Source of the DNA: Eonycteris spelaea
Taxonomy: Eukaryota; Chordata; Mammalia; Chiroptera; Pteropodidae
Direction: 5' to 3'
Assembly (NCBI GenBank): GCA_003508835.1
Contig: PUFA01000034.1
Location: 5,234,501-5,298,500 of the forward strand
DNA length: 64,000 nucleotides
In this document: positions 48,183 through 60,569 of the stretch, in pieces
Layout of the letters: every line of letters begins with the position of its first letter
How positions within the stretch are numbered: position 1 is the first letter of the stretch
Made by a program: the position numbers and the translations under genes
Notes under the pieces: generated by a model
Told to the model about the DNA's origin: nothing
What the model saw: the letters and a program-made list of their open reading frames with translations, nothing else
The model's database searches: none

Positions 48183-48440
48183 AAACGTGGACCTGGCCAC
48201 CTGGCCTGCCACCTAACCCGGTCGCCTAGCCTGCTGACAGAAGTGCAGACCTGATTGGCTCCATAATCTTTACTGTGATGTGATATGAATGCAGCAGAGG
48301 CTTCTGGTCACCATAACCCCAGGTGGGCTCCCCACAACCACAGTAGACCATCTACAACCAGCTGCTGCCTACAAACCTAAAGATGGCCAGTTCATCAGGA
48401 GTACTCAGAGGCTCGATTCATTGTGATATTAAACAAGGTA
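48183..48440. other. Unassigned noncoding DNA
   Basis: GC-richer, possibly repeat-derived, unnamed. Confidence 0.35.
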
Positions 48441-48444
48441 AAAT

Positions 48445-49390
48445 GTGGAGTTTTTAACGACTGTAATGTACTTTTAAAAAATTGTCAGAACCCTTTCATA
48501 TTATGAAAATTTGTCTTTGTTTTTCATGTGTTGCAACTATTTTGTTTATAATTTGTTGCTTGACTTCTTAAATAATGATCTTGAACATCTTGAAGATCTG
48601 TTTTTTAAGTAGTTAAATTTATAAATATTCCTTTGTAGCTTGTCATTTTAGTGACATGTTTAATCCATGATTTTAAGAAATATTTTTTCATAATTTCTTC
48701 TAATGCATTTTGGATTTATGCAAAGAAATGTTTTTAGAAAAAAAATTTAATTCATTTATAATGTATATTGAATTTATTTCAAAAAAGATTTTAAGAAAAG
48801 CATTTCTTCTGATTTATTCCAATGCATATTAGATAAATCTTTTTATATTTGAATTTGATCTCCTGGAATTTCTCTTAATGAGTTAAATACAGTAAGAAGT
48901 TATCTTAATTTTCTTTCTAAATGTCTAGGAAGTTAATAGCAATAATATCAATTGATTAAACCCATGTTTCACTAATTATTTGAAATGTCATTGTCACTAT
49001 GTGTAAAATTTTCATATATTCCTATCATGGTAAGGAGTTGCTTCAGTTCTATTGATTCATTTCTGTTTCTTCTTTTCAAGTGTTTTAATTAATATAAAAT
49101 TTTAATACATTTTAATGTCTAGTCAAGCCAATACCCTGTTTCTATTACTCCTCATTTTCAGAATGACCCTGGTCGTTTTTGCATGATTGTTTTTGAAAAA
49201 ACATTTAGCTTCCATTTTTCGTTCTGAAATCACACCAAACAAACAAACCCCTGTAGACACTTTAATTGGGATGGCTTTGAGTTTATGAATTAACTTAAGG
49301 AAAACTATCTTTACAAAAGTAATTTTTTTTTTTGTTCTGTGGTCAAATATGTTTTCCAACAACTTCCATAATCCAAGAAAATTGTCGTCA
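48445..49390 (-). repeat. Old L1 (L1M) ORF2 internal fragment, minus strand
   Basis: The plus strand carries the reverse complement of L1 ORF2: 'attgggatggctttgagttt' followed by 'atgaattaacttaaggaaaa', 'ttctcttaatgagttaaata' upstream, and T-rich text throughout. Stops in all frames. Confidence 0.65.
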
Positions 49391-49394
49391 TACT

Positions 49395-50939
49395 GGAGCC
49401 AAAATGGAAGCTACCTTGACCCAATTTTGACTATATTTGGAGATGGATTTAGGAAAGAGTCTTGAAATCAACCTATGCTGCACAATTCATTCTGTGAAAA
49501 TTAGGTTGGTCAAAGACTTCTTTAATAACAATCAGAGGATTGGCAAAATAATTTATTAAAAAAATTACTTATGACCTTATATGTTAGAGAAATATTTTTA
49601 AAATAAACTGTGCCTTAGGAAGATATTGCTTCTCTTCAGGCATGAAGCAAACACCAACCCCCTTGTCAATGTGCAAGGACCTCTTCCTCCACAGTTGATT
49701 TGGGGTTCACTGAACCAGCCACACGTTGTCACTTGACTCCCATTAAGAACGACAATATGCCTTTGTCAAGGGTCTCTTGCGTCTTGCCTGTCAGGCAGCT
49801 TCAGGCCTTGGAACTGACCGTAACTAAAGGGCCGCTAAGGGGTTAAGCCAATCTCCCAGCCAGCAGTAACTCCATTTTCCATCCACCTGGGCTAACCAGC
49901 CATGCCCTCTTCGCTACAATTTTCTTCTTATTCTTTTTTATACCACCTAAAATTTTCTAAAATAGGAACGGGTGCTCAACTTCTTTGATTCATATTCATG
50001 TTCGTTCAAAAGTGTGAAGTTTAGTAGATTCAACAGGATGCAGTGAAATGTTTTTTAAATGTAAGTCATGGGAATTTAAAAAGGAACACATGCTTATGTT
50101 GCAAATTCAAACAATAAATGCTTTAATAATTTAAACAATAAAGAAGCATCTGAATTAATGCTGACCCTCTGAGGTAAGCACTACTATACACCTGTGTAGA
50201 TGCAAGGACATGTACACATATAAAGATGGGACTTTTCCATGACTTTCACTTCAGGAGATCAGAGGGAGATTCACAAAACACATCTTTAAAGGGGAGGGCA
50301 ACTGAGAATGATGAACTGACCACCGGGTCCCTCACCTTGGTGCCCCTCATTCTACATAGAGCTGAGGCCACCACCTTCATCCATCACAATGCAGGACCAA
50401 CACCACAATAGCCTCTTTGATTTGAAATCCTTTAGGGCATCTACCCAGTTTCTTAGAAGAGGTGTGTATTCTCTGATTTAAAGGAAATAACATAATCAAT
50501 CAATAGACTTTTTAAAAAATTCCAGAATCATACCTCCAGATTGAAAATACTAAAGAACAAAAGTATGGTCCCTACCAGCGAGACATTGAGAACCTCTCTA
50601 GGCTCTAGGGAGATTAGAACTCCTGTCCAGTCTTGCTTAGATTGACTGGGCCCCCCCCATCCCAAAGTTTCTCTTATTCTTTCCACTCACAGGAACCCAT
50701 GACATTTGTTGTCTGCCCCATTCATTTAACACTTGTTCTCAGTCTTATGAAACCACTGCAGTTATCAATTTTCAATGCTATTTAACCTTCTTAAGGTCTT
50801 GTCTCTTTAAGATACAAATTCCCAGAGAAAACAAACCTCGTATTTTACTTTTTAATATTTGTCACGAAGACTAAGACACAATTATGCTCGTAATAAGTCC
50901 TCAGTGAAAAAAATACATAGAGGTAAGGATCTCAAACTT

Positions 50940-50940
<1 letters not shown>
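49395..50940. other. Unassigned noncoding DNA
   Basis: 49660-49920 is GC-richer and may be an LTR remnant ('cagcagtaactccattttcc'). Nothing else recognised. Confidence 0.35.

Positions 50941-50941
<1 letters not shown>

Positions 50942-50981
<40 letters not shown>
50942..50981. repeat. (AC)n microsatellite
   Basis: Twenty perfect AC units, directly followed by a MIR. Confidence 0.98.
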
Positions 50982-50984
<3 letters not shown>

Positions 50985-51165
50985 AGTTTGAGCCCCACTT
51001 TGACCAATCACAAGCTGTGGAATTTGGGAGAGTCACTCACTCTCCTCCAGTTTCCTTCTCGATATTTTCAGGACAAAATACCCACTTTATGAAATCGTTA
51101 AGGCTAAATATTGCCTGTAAATGCTTCAGTACTTATTATATACATGCCAGATACAATGTGGTTGC
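50982..51165 (+). repeat. MIR SINE, plus strand
   Basis: 'gtgagtttgagccccacttt', 'gtggaatttgggagagtcac', 'tctcctccagtttccttctc' and 'cttattatatacatgccaga' follow MIR order. Confidence 0.75.
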
Positions 51166-51234
51166 TAAAAATTCATTGAAAAAACATACATATATCCTGG
51201 TTTGTAATCAATGAATGTGATAAGAGAATCAGAT

Positions 51235-51340
51235 TTGAAAGTGATTGTAAAGATGATTTATCCCAATCTTGGTTTACAGTTGAGAAAACAGACAGAGGTG
51301 ACCCGTTTCAAGACTACACAACTAGTGTCCTACCAAATAT
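51235..51340 (-). repeat. MIR SINE fragment, minus strand
   Basis: 'ttacagttgagaaaacagac' and 'caagactacacaactagtgt' match the reverse-complement MIR core ('tttacagatgaggaaactga ... aaggtcacacagctagta'). Confidence 0.65.
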
Positions 51341-51344
51341 ATTT

Positions 51345-54300
51345 AATCAAAATTTTGTTAAATAAAACTTCATGCCTTTAAGTGCATTTACTATTAGAAT
51401 AATTAATATACTTCAAGGAAACTTTTATTCATAGTTAACCGATCGTTGATGAGTATAATCATCTTAGTAATCTCCTTGGTATAAATGCAAACAACAACAA
51501 GAAAAATGATAACTGGAACCCTACGTGATGAATTTGCTCAAAATTTTTACCTGTTGCAGATGTTAGGTTGATGTTTTGTCTTTGAGCCATTGCATCAAGA
51601 TGTAAGGCTAGGAAACGTGACTCTACCTGATGATGAATTGAAAATCGTATTCACATAACATCTAATTTGTGCAGATTTAAACAGACATTTTGAAATCAAC
51701 CGTATCTCCCTAATGCTAAAGAAGAAATACACATTTAAAATTGAACATTTCCTTATAGAATACACAGTTCGTTTTTAGATAATACTTATGGAATTCATTA
51801 TAACACTAAGTTTTAAAAAGATGAAACTTTTGCATTTGTGCTCCAGAACCCTGGGCAAGGCATGTAGGGCAAGTGTAGAGATGGATGCTGGGCCCCAAAG
51901 AGAGAGGGGACCACCCACCCATTAGACCATTACGGCCTTCTCTCACTTACTCTGTATTTAAATCGTCATCACTGAAGTATGAGCCTGCCAATGGGAAAGG
52001 CCTGGCTGAGTTTTCTGACAACTGCAATTCCACTAGCTAGCAGTGATAACGCATGCTACAATATCTGTCAGCACTTTTGTATTCCCCGAGAGGAAGAATA
52101 AAAAAATGGCACTTTAAGTATCAGGCTCAGAAATCATTACTCCATCAGCCCATAGTCATAAAGAACAAACATGTTTGCCCAAGGAAAAATAAAGGCTTCC
52201 TCCTAGGATATGCCTGTTAGGACTCTTTAATGAAATCACTCTGAGAAATCTTTATCATGCCACTTCATAAATGCTGGCTTCTGAAACCCAATGGGAGACA
52301 ATTACTGACTCACTACCATTTTAATAATTTTACATAAACAACCTCTGTTTCCACATCCAGCGTACATGGACAGTTAGGCTATATTCTTCTAACTATGAAT
52401 TCGGACTGTTAAAAGACAAGAGGCACAAATGTAAGTAAAAACCTTCAAACAATGACCAGAGGAAGTCTTCCAACTGAAACATCACTTCCTATTCTAATTT
52501 CCGGCTGTGTGGCTGCTCAATCTTTTCTCTTTTCTTTTCTTTGTTTTTATAATTCAACATGGGTATGATGCAAGTAATCTATGAGAAAAAAAAAATCAAA
52601 ATGTTGGGTGACATTTGACTAAAGATACGAATAAATGATGCCAGATCCATCTCTCCCTCTCTCCTTCCCTCCTTCTCTCCCTCCTTCCCTTACCCTGCCC
52701 CTTCTTTTAAATAGGACAGTTGAGGCAATAAGAAACCATTTAGTGCTCGAAGCCTGGCATGCACGTGATGATGGCTCCCCAGATGCAAGAAACAGCTGCT
52801 GAAAAAGAGCTGCTAATAACTCCAGAACCAAATTCTGCCCGCCTCACGATTTCGCTCAGACCTAGCACTGTTAATAATATTTCTTTCCAATCGAGCCTTC
52901 TATTCTGTGTTGATCGGAGTCCTGAAACAGTCTGGACAAAAAATGGATTGCCTTCGAAAGGATAAAGACAGCGATTCTTTGTTTCAGTGCCATAAATTCA
53001 CCTTTCAAAAACAGGTGGCAGGTACTCACTGCAGCAATCTCTCCTTCTCTATCCAAAGATAAATCCTAAATTCAGCAGCCACATGTAATTGAAAAACATA
53101 GACTTTATTTCATTCTGAATTTTGTAAAGATTTATTACTTAAACAGGTGATCTTTTCTGTTGTAGTTAAAGCCATAAATATCCAGATGTAAAATTTCAAG
53201 GCCGAGATTTTGAGACTTTCAAATCAGAAGCTTATGGGGTTATTTCTTATGGAAACCAGCATATTCTTTTCTTTCCGCCTTTTTTCACTGTATATGAATT
53301 ATTCATAAGTATGAAATACTGAGATTCATTTTTCAGCATGAACACACACACACACAAAAGAGGAGAATATATCATAAGCCACTGAATTTACATCTTTACA
53401 AAAAGCTTCAGACCTCCAAAGATTCTAATGAAAAACATGATAATTTCACATAATATTTTTTTAACCAAATATTTCTATAGAAACTCTTGGGTAGCTCATC
53501 AGGGTAAATAGACTCACAGAAGAAATTAGTTCTTTGTAGCAAAGCGAGATCAGACAAGTGTCAGAAACCACAGCACAGCTTCTCATGTTTGTGTGGATGA
53601 AAGACACAGAAAGAAATGCACCATCTGAATCCCGCTGCTTGTCATTAAGCCAAATTCTTCTTTCTCCAGTTATTTCATGGGGTTTTAGTTCCTGGTGAAA
53701 TACTTTATAAATATCTGGAAGGTCACATTAAACTAAAGGTCATCCTTACCTGCCCTATATCTGAAGGTTCTGCATCAATAGGTCTGAAGGAAGCTGTGCC
53801 TGGCTATGTATTCCCAAGGGCCTCAGATAGTTTTTATCAATGTGTCCCTGGACTAAATTCTCAACACGTCAAAAGCATAGGAAGAACTCGAGAGTTGAAT
53901 GTCAAGGTCACATGTAGAAAAACAAGAGGACAAATAATACCCTTTGCTAATTTTAGCAAGACCTTCCCTAGAGGGGAGCATAGATGGTACATCCTTGGGC
54001 AGGCAAAAAACCAGAATCAGCTCCAACCAAAGTGAGGGGTGCTCAGCATCGTATGAAAAAAAAAATGTTAAGGCAAATTTGCAAAGCACTGTAAAGCCAT
54101 CTCTAATACTTGGTACTTCTGAAGTGCAAAAGTCAGTGGCTCAAGCCTTAAGGTTTTCAATAGTCCATAATTCAAAAGTCAATTGTAAGTGAATAAGTTT
54201 GCACATACTAACACATGGGGAAGTTGTCATGCAAGGTGGCAGGATTGACATTCCTGGAGGGATTAAAATCCAAGACACTCTTATTAGTATGCTTTAAGAT

Positions 54301-54875
54301 TCACTTTACAGACCTCTATTCACCGCTCAGGCCATGCACATGAACAGAAGGGAAAAATCTTCTAAACGTTTTCTTCGTTCTAGCTATTTAAGTCCAAGAT
54401 GGCTCCATTCTTAACCTGCCCGGGGGATGCTCTACTCTGCATTTGAAATGGGCAGGTGAATATTCCCTATCTGGGTTGTTTCTTGTTAGACTGAAGCAAA
54501 CAAACAAAGAACGTGAGATGGGTGATCAAGAAGATGGATGGCACAATCAATTGATTGGATTAAGTCCTCGAGGTTCATATTTAGGGTGAGTATAAGGTAG
54601 TTTTCCCATAAGAAAAATTTCAGGGACCACTGTTTTTAAGACATGGCTGTTTTATTACAGGAGCATTTGAAATTTTTAAAGATCCCCATTTAGCAGAGTA
54701 AAAAAAGGACAATAGAGGTAGGTAATTGTTTAAGAGCTGCATGCAGCTATGCAGAAGGTAAAAAGTAATCGATGCCGATTTTGTTTATGGTTGAATGGAA
54801 GCTTCTCTCTGTCCTCTTACGGTTCAACTTCTTGCATAAAATTTGATATGTAAGTTAGTAAAATAACAGCAATTC
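51345..54875. other. Repeat-poor noncoding DNA
   Basis: A 3.5 kb stretch with few recognisable repeats: a pyrimidine-rich CTCC/CTTC tract at 52651-52690 and a short (AC)n at 53342-53356. 52730-53060 is a candidate conserved noncoding segment. Open frames are short and have no clear exon signals. Confidence 0.35.
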
Positions 54876-54879
54876 TATT

Positions 54880-55060
54880 AGTTAACACATTAATTCAATA
54901 AATGTGTATTGGGTGCTAATTATGATACAACCACTTTTCTAAGCACTAAGAGTCTATCTGTGAAGAAAACAAAAAAAAATAAATTACAAACTAGTATAAG
55001 GAACCAGAAAATAAACACACTAAGTAGATCAATCTAAACTATATGAGAATGGAGTAAGTT
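54880..55060 (-). repeat. L2 LINE 3' end, minus strand
   Basis: 'taattcaataaatgtgtatt' then 'gggtgctaattatgatacaa' is the reverse complement of an L2 3' end. It ends where GC-richer sequence begins. Confidence 0.65.
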
Positions 55061-55425
55061 ACTATGGACAGTTGCGGGGGGCTGTGCTAGATAGATGCAA
55101 GGGATTCGAGAGTGTCCAAGACAGTCTGGACCCCTCATGAGTGACAGCCCATGCTGTGACTGTCAGAATCCAGAGCTGGCCAGCACAAGGATGTAGATTG
55201 CTGCTTGGACTCACCTGGCTGTGGCGGGTACTGCCAAGGGGTCACGGCGCATTTCCACTGGGCTCCACAGTTCATCTCATTACCAGTGGTCTGAGTAGTC
55301 TCAACTCAGAGCCAGCCAGATGGGTGCTGGAGTAACTGGGGCGATCACTTTATAAACTATAGAAAGTTCTAACTATTGTACTGCATACCCGAAACTAACA
55401 TAAAAGAATAATAATAATGAAATAG
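55061..55425 (+). repeat. Composite: GC-richer head joined to an L1-like 3' tail
   Basis: 55330-55425 ('gcgatcactttataaactat', 'ttctaactattgtactgcat', 'cccgaaactaacataaaaga') follows the last part of a laurasiatherian L1 3' UTR with an A/T-rich end. The 270 bases before it are GC-richer and not recognised as L1. It may be a divergent L1 3' UTR subfamily or a chimeric retroposon. Confidence 0.4.
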
Positions 55426-55429
55426 AATG

Positions 55430-56515
55430 AGAGCCGGCGCTGGAGAGGGATGCAGTATATCCATCCTGAGCGCAATCGGTTTGATAATGGATGCTGAACA
55501 GTCAAGAATATATTTAAACAGGAAGCCACACCTGTTAGAGAGAATGACCTTAATCCTATTATCCCACTCTTGGGAATTAACTATTATTAATCTGCATTAA
55601 TATTTTACGACACTTAGTCAACACAGCTTTCTTTTGCTTCTGCTGTTAATGAGGTTTATTACATTTTCTCTTGTGTGATGAATACTATCCCAGGAACAAA
55701 TTATTTTCTAACAGAATATATCTCTAATTATAAAATAATGCTCTGAGAATTAATGTAATCTAATTTACCAAAAATCAAACTAATAAAAACTTTGTCGGCA
55801 TAGAATAAGAGACATTAGCGACATACAATAAGCTCTTGATACCTTTCTTTAACTGCTAAGGAATGATGATGGCACTGCTTGATGTCAGATGCTGTGTGAC
55901 TGAGAGAAAGTTTTCCATATTCACATACATATAACATGGGGGATTTAAAAGAACTAGGAGACTTTCATCATCAATCCATTATTCTAACAAGAGAACAGGA
56001 CCTGGCTCTTCCAAAGAGAATAAAGAAAAAGAAGAATATCTAATAATCTGTGTCTGTATCTAGGTGCAGATCCCAGTTTTGTGGGACTTACATGATTTTG
56101 AAGGCCTGTTTTATGAAAAGAATAAAAAATTATAAATACAAACTTCTGTTAGAAAGTGAGTTGTTATTAAGAATTTTAAAATTCCAACAGAATTGCATGT
56201 TTTAAAAAGCTGGCAGATCACATATATCATAAATCCATAAAAGTGCTATATTTATATTAATTAACTGAAAGTTTTGTCATTAAGAGTCATACCCTGGGAA
56301 GGAAAACTGACACAGGGTTGTGAAATTTGACAGCTGCCAATTCAGTATTGCAGAATTCTACCCCAAATGTCTTCCGCCTTCCAATTACTCATTGTCATGA
56401 TAATGCATGATCTCCGACTAAAGTTCTCATTAAATCTTCAACAATTTGACCTACAGGGAAACGTTTCTAAATGACCCTTGCCCAGGAACAAATTAGGACA
56501 AATTTTGAGCCCTTC
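55430..56515. other. Repeat-poor noncoding DNA
   Basis: No repeat is recognised. 55540-55780 and 56280-56480 have mixed composition with ATTA-type words and could be conserved noncoding sequence (untested). Confidence 0.35.
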
Positions 56516-56517
56516 TC

Positions 56518-56605
56518 ACACAATGATCAGGGTCTAGAATTAGACAGACTTGGATCCAAATCCCAAATTTCTAATTTTTTTGGGCTACAGAATATTTCAC
56601 ACGAT
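56518..56605 (+). repeat. MIR SINE fragment, plus strand
   Basis: 'tctagaattagacagacttg' and 'gatccaaatcccaaattt' resemble the MIR head. Confidence 0.5.
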
Positions 56606-56789
56606 TTAGGGTTCTAGATGCACAGAAACTTCAGATTTTCAATATTCAGTATATTTTTCTTCCACAATGTTATATATCTTCCTTTTCAGCTATTTTTTTT
56701 GTGTTAATGCTTCCATTTTACCTGCTTTAATTGTAAGCACCTTTTCTTACATTTCTTTTATGTCCTACGTAATTAACTTTTAAAGCCAA

Positions 56790-57080
56790 CTTTTTAATTT
56801 AATTTTTCAATTACAGTTGACATTCAATATTATTTCATATTCATTTCAGGTATATAGTATAAGGGTTAGACATTTATATAATTTACAAAGTGATCCCCCC
56901 TATAAGTCTAGTACCCACTGGCTGTATACAGAGTTCTTACAATACTATGGCTATATTCCCTATGCTGTATTTTATATCCCCATGACTATTTTGTAACTGC
57001 CAATTTGTACTTCTTAATTCCTTCACCTTTTTTACCCAGCCCCTAACCCCTCTCTCATCTGGTAACCATGAGTTTGATGT
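56790..57080 (-). repeat. Bat-type L1 3' UTR, minus strand
   Basis: 'cagttgacattcaatattat', 'ttcaggtatatagtataagg', 'gtgatcccccctataagtct', 'tatattccctatgctgtatt' and 'ctctcatctggtaaccatga' are the reverse complement of the same 3' UTR type as at 10161-10444. Confidence 0.85.
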
Positions 57081-57094
57081 GGATTTTAAAGAAC

Positions 57095-57305
57095 AAAATA
57101 GAGCCAACTTTTATTGAGCACTTCATATGTACAGAAGACTGAGATAAAGGCTACACATGGATTACTTTCTTATTAATTCCCTCAATAATCCTATGGCTTA
57201 AATACTACTAGCATCTCCATTTCAGAGAAAAGAAAACTATGGATTAGAAAATTTAAATAACTTGGACAGGGTCACAATATGGAAACAGAAAATTGTCAAC
57301 TCTGC
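57095..57305 (-). repeat. MIR SINE, minus strand
   Basis: 'cttttattgagcacttcata', 'ctcaataatcctatggctta', 'atctccatttcagagaaaag' and 'acttggacagggtcacaata' follow the reverse-complement MIR order. Confidence 0.75.
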
Positions 57306-57497
57306 ATTTTAAATTCATTCTTGACCAGAAAGGATACCAGAAACTAAAAGCTATAAGCCTTTATATGGTTCAAAACAAAGAGACTTTTGATACAGGTGCT
57401 TCCTGTATCAAAAATATTCAGCCATCAGAGCTTTTAAACAGATAAGAAAAAGATCATGAATCTCTCTCCTAGAATCTTGTCTCACCATCACTAGCAC

Positions 57498-57516
57498 TTT
57501 TTTTTTTTTTTTTTTT
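57498..57516. repeat. (T)19 run
   Basis: A T homopolymer. No SINE or retrocopy body with a matching A tail was recognised next to it. Confidence 0.95.
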
Positions 57517-57689
57517 GCATTTTTATTGCTTTAGACCAAAGAAACATTAAAGGAAATGCAGGTGTCCCTGTTAAGTCAGCCAAGCCAGTGACAATATTTG
57601 ATATGATATAGAAGATGCTTATTAGCTAGGCTTCCCTAAAGAGTTATACTTTTCAGGCTAAAACATGGACAGAATGGGGAATTACTTTC

Positions 57690-58335
57690 ATTTCAGGCCC
57701 AGATGTAGTAACAGTGACTAGATTTATCCTTCTGTCTGAAACAACTAAAAAACTGGACAGAAATATGAAACAATGGCTTATCGTTGAGTTGATATCAGGC
57801 AGAGCAGGACAGGATCACTGAGCAAGAGGTGATAAGATGTGGCCTCTAATTGCCCCAGGCTACTCTACTCCCAGGAGAGTTTCTAGGCGGTGGCATGGGG
57901 GTTGGGGATGATGTGAGCAGAACCTGGTGGTTTCCCTGGGTTGAGGAAGTGGAGGTGGCAAGTCAAGGAAACCAGGGCCTAGAGTTTGCAGGTGAGAGCA
58001 CCTGAAAGAGAGGACTCAACTCACAGAGAGAGAGAGCTCCAGAGATGCGCAGGTTTCCCTTTATTTGCGTGTAATTTAATTCCATCGCAGAACAGAGCAA
58101 AAGAATATTTATAGACGTAGAAAAATGTCCAGTACATACTGACGTTCAGTTCACTATGTCTGCAATCTAATTTTAAAAAATACCAGGCTGCTAAGAGTAA
58201 GAAAACTGTCACCATAGCGAAGGAGAAAAATCAATCAAATCACACAGATGAGAGAACAGAAAAAAATTAAAAGGAATTATAATTATATCGTATATGTTAA
58301 AGAAGGTAAACAAATGATAGACATTATAAATAGAA
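57690..58335 (+). repeat. Old L1 (L1M) 5' region, plus strand
   Basis: 'gaaacaactaaaaaactgga' with 'gcaggacaggatcactgagc' matches the 5' UTR region of old L1M elements on the plus strand. Followed by a minus-strand L1 insertion and then by more plus-strand L1. Confidence 0.6.
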
Positions 58336-58339
58336 ACCT

Positions 58340-58795
58340 AGAAGTTTTTTCCAGTAATTTTTTATTTTGAGATAATCATATATTTACATACAGTTGTGAG
58401 AAATAAAAGAGATTCTGTGTAATATTTACTGAATTTACTCAAATGGTAACATATTGCAAAGCTATAGTAAAATATCATAACCAGGATATTAAGATTAATA
58501 TAGTCAAAATACAGGTGTTTCTATCATCACAGGATTTTGTATGCTGACCTGTTCTAGGACACCTACTTCCCTCCCACTTCCACCTTCTCTTTAAACCCTA
58601 ATTACAAGTCCATTTTTTATGTCTATTATTATTTTAAGAATGTTATATAAATGAAATAATAAAGTTTTAAGCTTTTAGAATTGGCTTCTCTCACTAAGCA
58701 TAATTCTCCGGAGATTTATCCAAGTTGTTGCTAATGTTAGTAGCTCGTTCCTTTTCATTCCTGAGCAATATTCCATAGTACAGGTGTAAAATGTG
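58340..58795 (-). repeat. L1ME-type 3' end, minus strand
   Basis: 'tttattttgagataatcata', 'acatacagttgtgagaaata', 'aaatggtaacatattgcaaa', then 'ccggagatttatccaagttg' and 'gcaatattccatagtacagg' follow the reverse complement of an L1ME 3' UTR and ORF2 end. It sits between two plus-strand L1 blocks. Confidence 0.75.
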
Positions 58796-58799
58796 TTTT

Positions 58800-60565
58800 A
58801 CAAGTAGAATAAATAAGTAGTAAGTTTAGAAAAATTATGGAATACTGAATAAATACCCAAGAATTAAATGTATTTTTATACACTAACAACTAATGTTCGA
58901 GAATTTAACTTAAATAAATGCTACCATTTATATGAACATCAAAAAATTTTAAATATCTAGGAATAAATTTGGCAAAAGATGTGTAAGTACTGTATCATAA
59001 GAAATGCAAAATATTACTGAGACAACTTATACAAAATCTAAATAAATGGAAGATATGTTGTGTGTATGGATCGCATGAGTCAATTGTTAATGTACTATTT
59101 TTACACTGATTCCTAGTTTTAATGGAATCCTAATCAGTATCCCAGATGACATTTTTGAAGAATAATGATAAGCTGATTTTAAAATTTATATGGAACTCAA
59201 AAAAAAAAATAGGTAGCTGGATGACTTTGAAAAGATAGAGCAAAACTAAATCTATCATAACATAATTTTAAATTTTTTATAGAGCTATACACAGTGTGTT
59301 ATTTATGTAAAAATAGAAAAAATATACCTGTGAAATCTATTAGCTAATCCAGAAATAGACCCACATAAATATGGCCAAATTTATTTGTGACAAAAGAATC
59401 AACACTATTCATAGTATAATCTTGTCACCAAATGATGCTGGAATACTTGGATAGTAATATGCAAAACTCTTTGGCCCTTACCTCATGCCATATATAGAAA
59501 TTTAGTTGAAATGGATCACAGGAGCTAAAATTATAAAGCTTCTAGAAGACAATACAGAAGAAAATCTTAATGACCTTAGTTTTGGCAAAGGTTTCATAAT
59601 AGAACACGAAAAGCACAAATTATAAATTCATCGAACTTTTAAAAAATTGCACCTCAAAAGTTAATAATAGAAAGATAAAGAAATTAATAAAAATAAATTT
59701 TCTAAATATCCTAACAAACATTTCACCAAAGAAGACCATTGGGCAGCTAATAAACACATAAAATAATGTTCAACATCCTTAGTTATTAAGGAAATGCAAA
59801 TTTAAACTACACTGAGAATTTCACCCTTAATAGGTTGGCTAAAAACACTGACTATCCCAAGCATTAGTGAGGCTATAAAGAAGCTGAGGAGCTGGAACTG
59901 TCATATAATCTTTGTGAAAATATAAAATGGTACGACTACTTTGGAAAACAGTTTAGCATTTTCTAATACATTTCAAATATCTCTACCACATGACCAAAGA
60001 GTCACTTCTAGATATTTACCCATGAGAAATGAAATCATATTTTCACACAAACACTTGCATAGAAATATTTATAGCAGCTTTATGTGTAGTAGCCAAAAGT
60101 TGGAAGCAACCGAAATTCCATCAACAGGTGAGTGGATCAACATAATGTGATACAGCCACATGTTGGAATACTACTCAGAAGAATTAAAAGAAGGAGCTAT
60201 TGATCCACGCACCAACATAAATGCATTTCAAAATAATTACGCCGAGTGAAAGAAGCTAGTTAAAACAAACAAACAAAAAACAATACTGCATGATATCATT
60301 TACATAAAATTCTATAAAAAGCAAGCTAATCTCTAGTGACAGACTGCAAGGATGTTAGTGGTTGCTTTGGGATGGTGTCAAGGAGTGGGGGAGACATGGT
60401 GATTACCAAAAGGTTCAAGAAATTTGAGGTGATGACTGTTTATTAGCTTGTGATCATTATTTTATGGCTGTATACATGTATCAAAATTTATCGAACTGTA
60501 CACTATTAATATGGGCAGTTTAGTGTGTTTCCATTATAGCTTACTTAATAAAGCTGTAAAAAAAA
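58800..60565 (+). repeat. Old L1 (L1M) ORF2 3' half and 3' UTR, plus strand
   Basis: A long run in L1 order: 'tatctaggaataaatttggc', 'gaatcctaatcagtatccca', 'aatccagaaatagacccaca', 'aagcttctagaagacaatac', 'agctaataaacacataaaat', 'agccaaaagttggaagcaac', 'cataatgtgatacagccaca', then a 3' UTR and an A run at about 60559. Frames are short; the longest (59941-60150) is an ORF2 remnant of 69 codons. Confidence 0.85.
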
Positions 60566-60569
60566 AAGC

